DNA of 64,000 nucleotides from Epiperipatus broadwayi. Lineage: Eukaryota > Onychophora > Udeonychophora > Euonychophora > Peripatidae. A model generated the notes under the pieces. The model was not told the origin of the DNA, ran no database searches, and was given only the letters and a program-made list of their open reading frames with translations. The stretch is from contig JAQFVV010012446.1 of assembly GCA_028023455.1 (NCBI GenBank), forward strand, positions 5,583,501 to 5,647,500, in the 5' to 3' direction. Numbering within the stretch: the stretch's first letter is position 1; each line of letters begins with the position of its first letter. The translations under genes and the position numbers were made by a program. This document shows, one piece after another, positions 35,595 to 46,610 of this stretch.

Positions 35595-38500
35595 GGCTGC
35601 AGAAAGGAGTTTTCTGTTAACTGAAAGGAGACCCTTTGATTCTGCTGTGTTTTCTTAAAGAAACTGAGCAGGGAAAATTCTTAATGTCGACTCCATATTT
35701 TATTGTCTTTGCAGTTATTACTATGTGATTATTTATATAGTATACAAATATTGCTGCTCAGCAACATGCATTAGCCAGTGGGGTGAGGATATTGGTTTTT
35801 TACCTCTTAAGTTTAAGATCAAGAAACTCCCTGGTCTTTCTTCTTAGTGGCCTGATAGCTCTTAACAGAAATGTCAGCGGAGTTTTCCTAAAGGTAGAAT
35901 AAATGTGTTCAAATGAACTTTTTTTTTTTAATACATATTTACAATCATCCATATGTAAAATTAAATCCTGGTCCTTATTCCCAGGAGTCTGTAAAGTCTC
36001 CAGCCAAGGCAGCAGTTGGCGGCCAAAGACGCAGGGTGCTAAGAATCTTCTTATTGCAGATCTAGACTACGCTTTTATGATGGCCTTTTTATTTAGGCAC
36101 TTACAATTGCAGATTGCTTTCAAGTGAAAGATCTTATTTAATAATTCTTCATTGGGTTCTGTGAGGTTAGAAGAAAAGAAGAAACAATTGATTTAAAAAA
36201 TTTGACATGTACTGTGTTACAAAGGCCTAAGCATTGGAAGTACAAGTGGAATAGGATTCATTATTAATAAAAAATGGAAGAACAACATTGTGGAGATTGA
36301 TGGTATATCAGACAAAGTGGCAAGAGTGGTAGATACCAAATACAGATAATTCAGGTTTATGCCCCAACAAGTTCTCATTGTGATGAAGAAGTAGAGGATT
36401 TTTATATGGATGTATAAAAAGCTTTTGATCAGATCAAACAACATTTTAAAATTGTTATGGGAGATTTTAATGCTAGAATTGGTAAACAATTGAAAGATGA
36501 AAATGCTGTAGGTAAATTTGGTTATGGTGATAGAAATTAAAAAGGACATAGATTTGTGAAGTTTGCAGAAAAAAGAAAAACTTCAATTATGAATTCTTTT
36601 TTTTTTTTTTGAGAAAAATGCTAAACAGAAATAAGACATGGAAGCATCCAAATGAAAGTACAGCAGAATTAGATTATATTTTGACTAACAGAAAATATGT
36701 ATTTCAAGATTGTAATGGTTTTATTAAATAATTAATGAGATGAAAGATACATGATAATGCAAAACTGGAGAGATAAAAATAATTATGAAAAACAGTATTC
36801 ACAGTTGATATTTCTAATGTTCAGAAAACATTCCAATGAATTTAAATTAGAACTTGCAAATCTTTTTCAAATATTAACATATTTTGAACATGATTCAGAT
36901 TTGAATGAAATCAACAGGAAGATAACTCATATATTTTTGAAAACTGCAACAAAGGTAGCTGGTACAAGAAAGCAGTAATTGACCAGTGAAATTTCTACTG
37001 AGATGACAAATGAAAAAATATAAAAATGATGTATTAAGTAGGATTGAATATCTAGAATTTTGTAAAGTGGTGCGAAAAAGGATAACAATGTAAGAAAGTA
37101 TAATTGTGAATTAGTAAGGAAAGATATAGAAGAGAATAAGTCTCAAGTGTAAAATAACATCTTGTTTATTGATAGGAAACTTCTGCAATAAGAAAAAGAA
37201 ATGAAACTATTACTAAAAAGAGAGATGATATCATGAAATGTGTAGAAGAATTCTATCAAGAATTATATAGTAATAAAGGAAAAGTACTTTCTACAACTAC
37301 TATATTTTCTGAATTCACCAGGATTTTAAATGAAGAGGTGAGACATGCAATTAAATTTATGAAGAAAGGAAATGTTCCAGGTAATGAAGGAATTTATAAT
37401 CAATATCTCAAAAGAAGCATGTGAAGAAATAGAAAAATTGTTGGCAAAGTTTTATATCAAATGTCTAAATGATAAAGATGTACTAGATGGTTGGAAGAAA
37501 TGCAGTATTAATATTTTTAAAAAGCTGATAAAGAAGATATTAGAAATTACAGACCTATCTGTCTTTTATCAGCTCTTTACAAAATTTTTACCAAGATAAT
37601 TACAACTCATCTACAGCATACTTTGGATTTTAACCAACCAAAAAAACAAGCTGGATTTAAAAGTGGGTGTTTTAATACTGTGGATCATATCCCAAGTATT
37701 GAGAGAAGTTATAAAAAGAACAATGATTATGAATTGTCATTATAATTTGGATTTGTAGATTACGAAAAGGCAATTCTATAAGCATTTCTTCAGCAGTTAA
37801 AACATTGAATCATCAAGATATAGATCCAGAATATTTTCATATTTTGAAGAATATTTATAAAAATTTGACAGCAATGATGATTACATAATGATACTAGGAA
37901 GATTAACATTGAGATGGGTATATGACAGGGTGACTCCATATCTCCAAAACTTTTTACAGCAATTTTTCAAGAAGTGTTTTGTGAATTGAAGTGAATAAAA
38001 GTAAATGGAGATTTTTTTAAGTCATCTAGATTTTGCAAATAATGCCCCAGAGCTTCAGTAAATATTGCAAATTATCAGATGAAAGTGAGAAAGGAGGACT
38101 AAAGCTAAATGTTAAAATGACTAAAATAATGTTCAATGGATATTCTCAACAGAAGAAAATAAAGCTTGATAGTGATGAGTTAGAAGTAGTTAACCATTAC
38201 GTATACCTTGGTTAGATTATTATTACAGATGGAAGCATAATGGATAAAATTAATCATAGAATTAAACTTGGTTGGAGTGCTGCTTTTGGTAGAAATAAAA
38301 GGAAATATGCGTATGTGTTTGAAAATTAAGATTTTTAATAAATATGTTTTAAGAGTTCTTACTTATGGATCTGAGATCTTGGATAACGAAGAGCAATATA
38401 GAGACTTCAGACCACTGAATGAAGTATGGAGAGATGCATGTTAGGAGTAACAAAAAGAGATCCAAACTGAAATATGTAGGTGAGAGAACAAACAGGTGTT

Positions 38501-38738
38501 TAGGAGACTAATGTAGTTGAGCTTAACATAATGCTAGAAGAGATTAATAGTTGGACAGTTGAAATCTTAAACTTGGTTCCAAGAGACCTAGAAAGAGAGC
38601 TCTTGTGAGATGGATGGATGCAATAAGGAAGTATGCTGGGATGATGTGGAGAAGAGAGGCTGAGATTGGAGAAAATGGATTGAACTTGGAGAGACATTTA
38701 TCCTATAATGGATTGATAATGGTTGAAAATGATGGTGG
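35595..38738 (+). mobile_element. Full-length but decayed RTE-like LINE (copy 2)
   Basis: Begins GGCTGCAGAAAGGAGTTTTC, matching the first bases of copy 1, and ends in a degenerate GATGGTGG tail. The flanking 10-bp duplication TGATTATATT defines the ends. It shows many substitutions and indels relative to copy 1, so it is an older insertion. It splits a ~155-bp tandem array, with array sequence resuming at 38749. Confidence 0.9.
35945..38726 (+). pseudogene. LINE endonuclease / reverse transcriptase pseudogene (copy 2)
   Basis: Homologous throughout to the copy 1 protein but disrupted by frameshifts and stops. TAA at 36414-36416 stands where copy 1 has CAA, and TAA at 36538-36540 where copy 1 has GAG. 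Readable pieces lie at 36751-36978, 37233-37424, 37372-37599 and 38033-38215. At 38031-38037 a 21-bp segment encoding the catalytic aspartates is missing, apparently lost between two copies of TTTGCA. The stop corresponding to the family's natural end is TGA 38724-38726. It cannot supply enzyme. Confidence 0.88.
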
Positions 38739-38748
38739 TGATTATATT
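38739..38748. repeat. Target-site duplication, right (LINE copy 2)
   Basis: TGATTATATT, identical to 35585-35594. Confidence 0.85.
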
Positions 38749-38840
38749 ATATGATAATCTTATTCACTAAACAATACTTGGAAAAGTTAGTGGTGGGAGA
38801 TGAAAAGGATGTCCAGCAATGGACTGCAGAGCTCATCATT
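38749..38840. repeat. ~155-bp tandem repeat, right part
   Basis: CACTAAACAATACTTGGAAA, AGTTAGTGGTGGGAGATGAA continues the unit interrupted by LINE copy 2. Confidence 0.65.
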
Positions 38841-38906
38841 TCAATAATGAATAGGTTTTTTGAGTAGCCAGAAAAAATATACTGAATCATTATAGTTTAC
38901 TAAATA

Positions 38907-39324
38907 TCAGCCATTTATAGCTACTGTACATGCGCTTTAATGAGTGTTAAATAATAAATGAATACTTTTCAGTGCCCATACAAGATATAGCATTTAAGAA
39001 AGAATAAAATGAATCCACTTATTCTTTCAGAACCCGAATGTTTATATATGGGCAAATCTTAAGTACTGGCAAATAAAGCGTGAAGATAGATCATTCACTT
39101 TAAATTACGGTTCGCATTGTCTGACTAAATGACGTCGACGAAATTACTTAGAATTTACTTTGCCAGTACTTAAGATTTGCCCATATATAAACATTTGGGT
39201 TCTGAAAGAATAAGTGGATTCATTTTATTCTTTCTTAAATGCTATATCTTGTATGGGTACTGAAAAGTATTCATTTATTATTTAACACTCATTAAAGCGC
39301 ATGTACAGTAGCTATAAAAGGCGA
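38907..39324. mobile_element. 418-bp MITE with ~165-bp near-identical terminal inverted repeats, TA target site
   Basis: The left arm starts TCAGCCATTTATAGCTACTG and the right arm ends in the inverse of TCGCCTTTTATAGCTACTG; arms of about 165 bp differ at only a few positions. TA precedes (38905-38906) and follows (39325-39326), the duplication expected for Tc1/mariner-type transposition. The ~70-bp centre (GTTCGCATTGTCTGACTAAA, TGACGTCGACGAAATTACTT) is non-coding. It is a non-autonomous element depending on a transposase elsewhere; the superfamily is inferred from TA only. Confidence 0.85.
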
Positions 39325-40933
39325 TAATTGTCAGAAATTGTTGTCTAATAATAATGATAATAATAATTGGTAAGATTAGTTTCTTGGGAAGTTGGGTGAT
39401 ATTTGATTATGTGAATGACAATCGAGCATAACAAATTCAATAAGTTAAGGAAATAGGTGTGTGTGTGTGTGGCGTTTATTTATTTTTTCTGTAATTGTTA
39501 TACAAGTGGTAATCATTTTGTTATATAACCTGTCCTAAACCTCATAGAATAATAACAATAAATAGTTCTCAATAAATTAGGGAGAGAAAAAAACTTTGTA
39601 AGTTTAGATTATCTCATAATCTGGTAGTAGTCTTTTAAAAACTAATTATGATCATTCCAACTCCAAGGAAAAAAGATGTAGAGAAGAAACAAAAAAATAA
39701 TGACAGCAATTAATAATACTTCCCTAGAGATTAGTTTTGTGATGATTTTTCAATCCAATTTTTAAAACACAAATATGCCCCTATATAGGATACATTAGCC
39801 CATTATTCATCTCTTGATATTTTGTGATGCTGATTTTTATCTTCATCCGCAGAAAGCTTTTCTTTCTGAAATATATCAAAATTCTGTCTAATGGTACAAT
39901 GTATTTTATCCTCTACCATATCTTTTCAATTCTTTTGAAAGTTTCTGAGATAATTTTATAATGATCTTGATGTGCACAGGGGGGGGTGTTCAATTTATCT
40001 CAAGCCAGCTAGCTGTACACTCATAATATTTTGGAAATAATACACACAATTTTTTTTTAACTTAACAATGAATTTATTACTTTGAATATATAATACTTGT
40101 AGCTTTTTGGTCTTTCAATTAGTCACTTGCTGGTTGAATTCCATAAATTTAATCGGTCTTTCTTATGCACGCACAGGTCTTTATAATATTGAACTATAAC
40201 ATGGTATTTATAATATAGTATTTTATTTGCTCTGTTAACTCTTCTTCGTTAACTTTCTATCACAATGATTTCTTCAGCATATTCCACCCCTCACAGTCTG
40301 CCGTTTCGCAAGCTCCTTACTGCTGACATTACACTTTTCACTGAATGCTCTCTATGTCCTTAATACTCATCTGACATTATAGATGGTAAATCTTGTCTTG
40401 AGATCTAATTTACTTAATTATTATTATCTCCATGCAAATTAGCATATCCAGGCCACTTTGATTTTTGCATAATTTATTATGCATTTTAATTATTTCTGGA
40501 GTGACTTTGAATGTCTATTTTGTATTGATAGGTTATACACGCTCATGCATGTAACTTTATTATTATTTTTATTATACTCTAGTCAATCTACAGCATAACT
40601 TTCCCATGAAGACTATGCTTGTTTACCATAAATCACTTGTTTAGGAAGTCTCATTATTATTAATTTCTTTCATATATGCAATCCAATGAAAATGTAATTT
40701 TACAATCGTGTAATATTTAATATCTGTCCAGCATGTTGAAGAAAATATGAATTGGTCTTATGCTTTTGCCATTGCATTTTTAAAATTTCACGGAACATTC
40801 TAAAATGAAACTTTTCTAATGCCTTTGTGTTACATCAATAGGATATAATTTTCTTCTTATTTTCTTATATATTGATTTCTATTTTCACATACCATTTCCA
40901 ACTTTCTTAAATACTTCAACAATATTATTTTTT
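39325..40933. other. AT-rich DNA, nothing recognised
   Basis: No gene recognised. A short (GT)n is at about 39461-39470 and a G-run at 39980. Confidence 0.45.
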
Positions 40934-41285
40934 GCAACTTTCTTAAACACTTCAACAGTACTATTTTTTTATTTTTTTTATTATCAAAACTTTATTCTTA
41001 CAGTTTTGACTGTCCTGCAGTCATCATCAGAGGTAGTGGATAAAATTAATTAAGAATAAAGTAATAAAATGGAAAATGATTATTATAATGGTCAGGTTAA
41101 AATGTATGTTTAGTTGTGTATTTAATTATGTATATAAATATGTGTATAAAATGTATTAATTCTATAATTATATATTTGGATATTGTAGCTCTGATGATGA
41201 CTGCAGGATAGTTGAAACTGTAAGAATAAAGTTTTGATATAAAAAAATAGTATTATTGAAGTTTTTAAGTAAGTTGTTAATGGTA
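40934..41285. mobile_element. ~350-bp palindromic element with hammerhead-like motifs in both arms
   Basis: Outer arms: GCAACTTTCTTAAACACTTC, AACAGTACTATTTTTTT on the left against its inverse at 41241-41285. Inner arms: ATCAAAACTTTATTCTTACA, GTTTTGACTGTCCTGCAGTC, ATCATCAGAG inverted at about 41190-41240. Each inner arm, read toward its end, gives CTGATGA, a GACT...AGTY hairpin, then (G/A)AAAC. A 37-bp segment of the left outer arm is duplicated just upstream. No ORF; likely a non-autonomous retroelement or terminal-repeat pair. Confidence 0.7.
41191..41217 (+). ncRNA. Hammerhead-like core motif (candidate only)
   Basis: CTGATGA at 41191-41197, a GACT-GCAGGAT-AGTT hairpin, then GAAA at 41214-41217 followed by C. 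This is the conserved core order of a hammerhead ribozyme, with one base between the core and stem II. Stem I and stem III pairing is weak by eye. The mirror copy on the minus strand (CTGATGA at 41030-41024) has AAAA in place of GAAA and would be inactive. Confidence 0.3.
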
Positions 41286-41439
41286 TGGTATGATCAATAG
41301 GATATCCAAATCATAACAAATTAGGTAAAATAACAGCTCTATATATGGATAATGAGAAATTAATTAGTTTTTATTTTATAAAATTTTTGAGCTAGTTGAT
41401 GTTATTTGGTGTCGCACACCTTAAAACAAGTATTTGTTT

Positions 41440-42600
41440 ATGCTTTTGTGGCTAGAAGCATCATGAAATACTTTGTATTGGCTAGGCTACTGATAGATAC
41501 ATATCTATTGATGAATTACGAATAGGAGAAATGAGGCCTTTTGCAGTGGATTTGGACAAATCTTTTTAGTGAGGGAAATTAAACAAATTAAAATGTTTGA
41601 AGAATAATAGATATTAAAAGCAATATTAAATTAGATTTCATGGGGAGGATAATACACAAAATTACTAAATGAAAAATTTATTTATGTATTTATGTAAGTA
41701 TTGGAAATGGATGTGTAGAATATTTGCAGGCTGATAATTATGAGGAGTGATATAAGGGGCTGGATAAGTTATTTAGAGAAAAAAATATGACAAATGATTA
41801 TGAATAAAATTTTAATAGCATAGAGTTATACAAGAACAATAAATATAATAAAATACAAAAGAATATACATTGACATTAAAGAGAGCTTACTGATATTCAG
41901 TTTTAGAAAAAAAGCTTTGGATACAATACAAAAGAGGCTAGAATGGGAAGAATTTAGGCAATAAATATGAAATAAATTAAGTGTATGTCACGCTTGAAAG
42001 TGAAGCTACAAGAATATAATAGAATTAATATACGCTAAGCGCTTTCGAGGTTCATTACCTCATATTCATAGCGGTACTGTGAGCTGCAAAACGTAAATAA
42101 TGGAGCGGGAGAAGTGGTATGCAAATCATATGCAAATGGACTAATTAGACCAGCGTTTAGAAATGTCGAAGCAGGTGTCACGTCTATTGATGGAGTAGTT
42201 ATTATTAATTCTATTATATTAATTCTATTATATTAATTCTATTATATTCTTGTAGCTTCACTTTCAAGCGTGACATACGCTTAATTTATTTTATAAATTG
42301 GATTATCGAATGTGAAGACTTAAAATTATATATTTTGCAATAAATATGGTAAATGGATATGGGAAGATAAATATATAGGATCTTGAAAGAGGTAGAGAAT
42401 TTTTTTTATGGTGAATGGGAAAAGTATAAAGGCGAGAAAAATGATGTTAGAAATTTTTCATCAGTAATGGAGAGTATGGTGAAAGAATATGGAGCTAACA
42501 AAACTTTTATTGAAATAAGATAAAGAGAAGAAAATGGAATCTATCAATACCTAACAGAATGATTTTATGATATTTTAGTAGAACGAGTAAGAAATAAATG
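41440..42600 (+). other. Possible decayed ORF region, interrupted by a MITE
   Basis: Purine-rich on the plus strand on both sides of the 41981-42280 insertion. Frames such as the one around 41870-41960 read like protein (a DI-(K)-E...KKALDTIQKR stretch), but stops are frequent and no motif can be secured. It could be an old retrotransposon or transposase relic. No function is assigned. Confidence 0.25.
41981..42280. mobile_element. 300-bp MITE with ~50-bp terminal inverted repeats, TTAA target
   Basis: Left end GTGTATGTCACGCTTGAAAG, TGAAGCTACAAGAATATAAT; right end is its inverse with one mismatch (GCGTATGTCACGC). TTAA flanks both sides (41977-41980 and 42281-42284), compatible with piggyBac-type insertion, but TA would fit equally. 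The inner right arm is extended by three copies of a 14-bp unit ATTAATTCTATTAT. The centre (GCGCTTTCGAGGTTCATTAC) is non-coding. Confidence 0.8.
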
Positions 42601-43820
42601 AGTTTATATTAGTATAAAAAAATTCTATGAGCAGTGAATTAACTTAGCTAATACGGTTTCTAAGCATATGGCTTTTTATGCGTAAAAATATGACTTAAGG
42701 AAAGGCCATTTTTATATAATATTGCAGATTCACATATATAAACACAAAATATTTTTAGCAAAAATGAGTCTTCTCGTACATTGGATGAAAATGTAAATGA
42801 TTCCATAAATATATTTGGAAGGTTTTTAGAAATGAAATACTAAAAGTGGTTATGCTTTAGACGAATTTATATATTCCATACAAGTGATTACTTATAAAAG
42901 ATTGCACGATATAGTTAATGTAGCACCATCATGGAAATATAAGATGACATAGTAGATAACTATATTTCACCGCATGTGCTTTTTTTGGAAATATGTGAAA
43001 AACATTGTCTGTATGCTTCCTTTGCCTGTCAATATCTTATCTTGATAGTTAACTTTCTTTGCTCCGTTGATAGACATCTGGGAGATAAAAGACTGATATG
43101 TACTATAGAAATTTTCATCAACTAGTAGCGAATTAACGAATGCTATTTGTTTCTTTAATGTTTCTCAACACTCCAAGAATCATTATGTAAAGGCATTGCT
43201 CTGCATAATTTAAATTACGTGCGCGTGTATATATTATCGATTCTATCAAAATTGTTTGGCAGATGTTAGTCAATAGATTTTGATAGAAAGAATTCTCTTG
43301 ACATTATCAATATAATCAATATATTCGCTTAGTGACTTTTTCTAAAAAAAGAAAATCTTGTAAAATTAATTTGCCCATTAGACTTTCGATTTAAACTTAA
43401 ACTGACTGGCCATTTATGGCTTGTTCCAGATAGCTTCATTATTTTCAATTAGTCTTCAGAGACAAGTCTTTTAAAGATTTTTAGAAATCTTTGATGTTAA
43501 TAAATTATTGAATCAGTTTTATTCGGTCCAATAATTTTAAGGTAAATCTATAAAGTTTTAAATTTCACTAATGGCGTTTTAATTGTCGAATAATAAAATA
43601 GTTTGAAATATTTGGGGCTTATTAAGTTTTTATGACGTAGTTCTGAATATGAGATGCGTGATTATATTATCTTTAACGTGGTAGTAAAGTCGTAGGAAGT
43701 CATTTGCTTTGTTTACTAGCATGTTAAAATTTTCCCAGGATGCTTTTGGACTATCGTGATTAAAACTCTCCCAGCATGCTTTTGGACTGAGAACTTAAGT
43801 AAAATGACATTAAAACTGTA
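42601..43820. other. AT-rich DNA, nothing recognised
   Basis: No gene recognised. Short duplication near 43731-43795: CCCAGGATGCTTTTGGACT and CCCAGCATGCTTTTGGACT. Confidence 0.45.
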
Positions 43821-43935
43821 TTAGTCTTGCGTTGTTAGCCGAGAGGTATCGCAGCTGCCATGCAAGCAAGTAGTTGGTTGCAGACGGTTGTGGGTTCGCG
43901 TCCCGGCCGATGCTATGACACATGAAAAAAAAAAA
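43821..43935 (+). mobile_element. tRNA-derived mini-SINE with 8-bp target duplication
   Basis: The tRNA-like body (43829-43913) begins GCGTTGTTAGCCGAGAGG, has anticodon stem-loop GCTGC-CATGCAA-GCA, a long variable region, box B GGTTCGCGTCCC, and acceptor end CCGATGC. The tail is TATGACACATG followed by a long A-run. AAACTGTA flanks it (43813-43820 and 43936-43943). The tail is shared with 19128-19230 and 20270-20366. Confidence 0.85.
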
Positions 43936-43943
43936 AAACTGTA

Positions 43944-44553
43944 GTATTATCTTTACCCCCACCCCCTTTCTGTAATAAAATAATTTTTGAAATAACTTAT
44001 TGAGTAAATGATTTCAGGCTGAGAAAAGTCAAAAGAAAACAGTTTGCCTGTCAAATAGAACTTGTTTTCGCCTAGCACTTTGGTGCTTATTCCCTCCCCT
44101 CCCCCTCTAGTTTTGATCGATTAAAATGCAAGAAATTGCTCATTTATAAAATTAGCATGTCATAAACTATAGGGCATTAAATTTATATCTTCGAGTTTAT
44201 TAGTTTTATCAGCATATTGTTTGTCAACGCCGTATTACAAACGACAACCACCTGTTCAGAAACTCGGACCACTCTCTCACTGAACATGCTTTTCTTGAAA
44301 AACTTTTTATTGGTCACGTGAATTAGAGATGTCAAACATCTGAAATTTTATACCTGCAGGCTAACAGCTCAATATTCTTCTAATGCACCACTCATTTCCA
44401 TCCACTTTTAAACACCTTTTGAAAACGTGATAGACGATGATTTGAGTGTCTTCGCTATTGGATAGTTATAATATGATGGGGTGGGTGATTAAATGCATTG
44501 ATAATTCCTCTCCCACCCCCTCCAAAAAAAAAGTTGCGTTACACTCCAGGTAC
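43944..44553. other. AT-rich DNA, nothing recognised
   Basis: Contains several short C-runs. No gene. Confidence 0.4.
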
Positions 44554-44618
44554 TGGATTGAACTTAGGAGAGACCATCCTGTTGTGGATCAGTAATGGTT
44601 GAAAATGATGGTGATGAT
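44554..44618 (+). mobile_element. Severely 5'-truncated RTE-like LINE (copy 4)
   Basis: TGGATTGAACTTAGGAGAGA, CCATCCTGTTGTGGATCAGT, AATGGTTGAAAATGATG, ending GTGATGAT, matches the last ~65 bp of copies 1-3 including the natural stop and triplet tail. Only the 3' end was inserted, as expected from early termination of reverse transcription. Confidence 0.85.
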
Positions 44619-44833
44619 ATATTATTTGTGTGTGCCCCTTTGACTGTTAACATACCGAAAAGAATTAGATTAAAAAACCCCAAATGTTATTTTTAAAAAA
44701 TAAAAACAAAAATATGAAAGGCTGCTATTTTCTTTCAGTTTAAAAAACCGTTCGATTGTAATGAAAATATATATTTTACTCCCCCTCCCTCTTTGTTGTG
44801 TGTATGTGCTTTATGCAATTTATAAATATTAAT

Positions 44834-44917
44834 CAGCCTAGCGGTTAGCGTAGCCGCCTTCCAAGCAGCCGACCCGGGTTCGTTTCCTGGTCAACGCTTT
44901 GACATATGAAAAAAAGG
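44834..44917 (+). mobile_element. tRNA-Gly(UCC)-derived mini-SINE, 5'-truncated
   Basis: CAGCCTAGCGGTTAGCGTAG, anticodon region GCC-GCCTTCCAAGC, CCGACCCGGGTTCGTTTCCT, TCAACGC, then TTTGACATATG and an A-run. Same glycine-type body and tail as 5588-5692, on the opposite strand, lacking the first ~8 bases (GCGTTGGT). Flanking duplication not clear. Confidence 0.8.
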
Positions 44918-46214
44918 TAATAATTTAAGTAATCATTGTTATCATAAAAAATAAACCCATTAAACACATGATCTTTTTTTTAATTTTATTTTCAAAAACA
45001 GATAATCCTCTTTTTTTTTCTTTTAATCTTACCGTTATTTCCAACATATCCTTTATAATTCTATGCTTTTAAACTTATTCTTAATTTCTCTTCACTTTCT
45101 TAATTTCCTTTATTTTATCATGGTATCTTTTTACTATTATAATCTCACCTTATCCATCAAGTTGCGCTTCCACAGCCTCTTCTCAAATGCTTCCAATCTT
45201 TTTCCTTCGTTTAATGCAAATTCTTCTCCATAAGTTATACCCTGCACACAAACATTTAGTTGGTTGTTGTTTTTTTTCGTTAAAAATTAATTGACAACAG
45301 AACGATTTTTTTACTCTTTTTAAAGATTGTTTAATCAGTACAGTGCTATAAACCTTTTGAAATCTGAATATAATCTTTTACAATAGTAGACTGAAATACA
45401 GTCTCCCCCCATGCTATTTAGGAGTCATTTTGGGTCATAGCCTAGCTTGTTTTTCTCATTTAGCTAAGGTTAGACCAAAATTAATTTATAGGAATAATAT
45501 TCTTGGAAAGCAGACTGGTACTACTTGGGCTTGTGATGCAAGTATTTAATGGACAGTTTTCTTCGTAGCATATTTTGCTGGTGAATATTATGCCCTTATT
45601 TAGTTCAGAGAAAAGTTTCTTTCTAAACTTCTGGCTATTCAATTAAATATTGCCATGAGAAACATTACTGGTATATTTAAGTTTACTCCTTTGTAGTGAA
45701 CTTTGTGTCCTTTGACATATTTCTTTCCCAGATATCAAAAGAGAAGTTGCAGCATAGAAAGTATATAAAAAGCTGTTAAGCAAATCAGATTTGCCAATAA
45801 ATCATTCGCCTAAGACTCATCTCAGATCAAAAGGGATGTGCAAACAGGAATTTGCAATCAAAGATTTATGGCATACAAAATGAAATTATGCGTTTCAGAC
45901 AAATTTCCTTTTTATCATATGACTAACAAAATATCACATGACCTTAGCTTACCCAAGATGGCAAAAGAGTGGTGAGAATAAAATACATTTCTTTTTTCAC
46001 TTCCAAAAATAATGCCAGCTGGATTTGATCTTTCTGGACACAACTGGGGTCTAATTAACAAATCCAAGGCAACCCTTTGTTATTGTGTCTATCTGGTACA
46101 TAAATGGAATTTGCTATGGATCTATATAGGCCAAACATAGTTAACAACCAGTGAATCTACAACTACAATGGCTGAATAGAAGTGATAAATCTATCGCCTA
46201 ATTAAAATCTTTAG
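44918..46214. other. AT-rich DNA, nothing recognised
   Basis: No gene recognised. Confidence 0.4.
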
Positions 46215-46610
46215 TTTCCTTTATATTATATAAGGTATATGAGCACAGACTTTCACATGACCCACCACTCTCCACACTATCTCATAACACTGATACACTT
46301 GAACACATATATGTTGAAAAGATAAATAATCACCAATATCCGTATTTCATGCTAAACCAGCAATCATCAATTGGTCCAGATTACCATCTCCACACATATA
46401 TGTTATAAGTGCTCAGATATATATTAAGATAGCCAAATCTCATACTTTAATGGACAGGCTTCAATATACTCCACACTTCAACTCTTCAACTGTCCATCCA
46501 ATTGAAAATCTGATGATGGAATGCTCAAAGGTCACCCTGAGGCTGAGATTCTTGTCACACCCCTGTTGACCCCTCATTTACAGGACATAATCCATTTAAT
46601 ACATATACAA
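46215..46610 (+). repeat. R3 dispersed repeat, long copy
   Basis: Colinear with 62565-62955: ACTTTCACATGACC, ACTGATACACTTGAACACAT, ATTTCATGCTAAACCAGCA, TTGGTCCAGATTACCATCTC, CACACATATATG, GCTCAGATATATATTAAG, CTTTAATGGACAGGCTT, GATGGAATGCTCAAAG, CCCCTCATTTACAGGACAT. It has no ORF. Family of about 400 bp; class unknown. One edge of other copies carries a box-B-like sequence. Confidence 0.75.
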
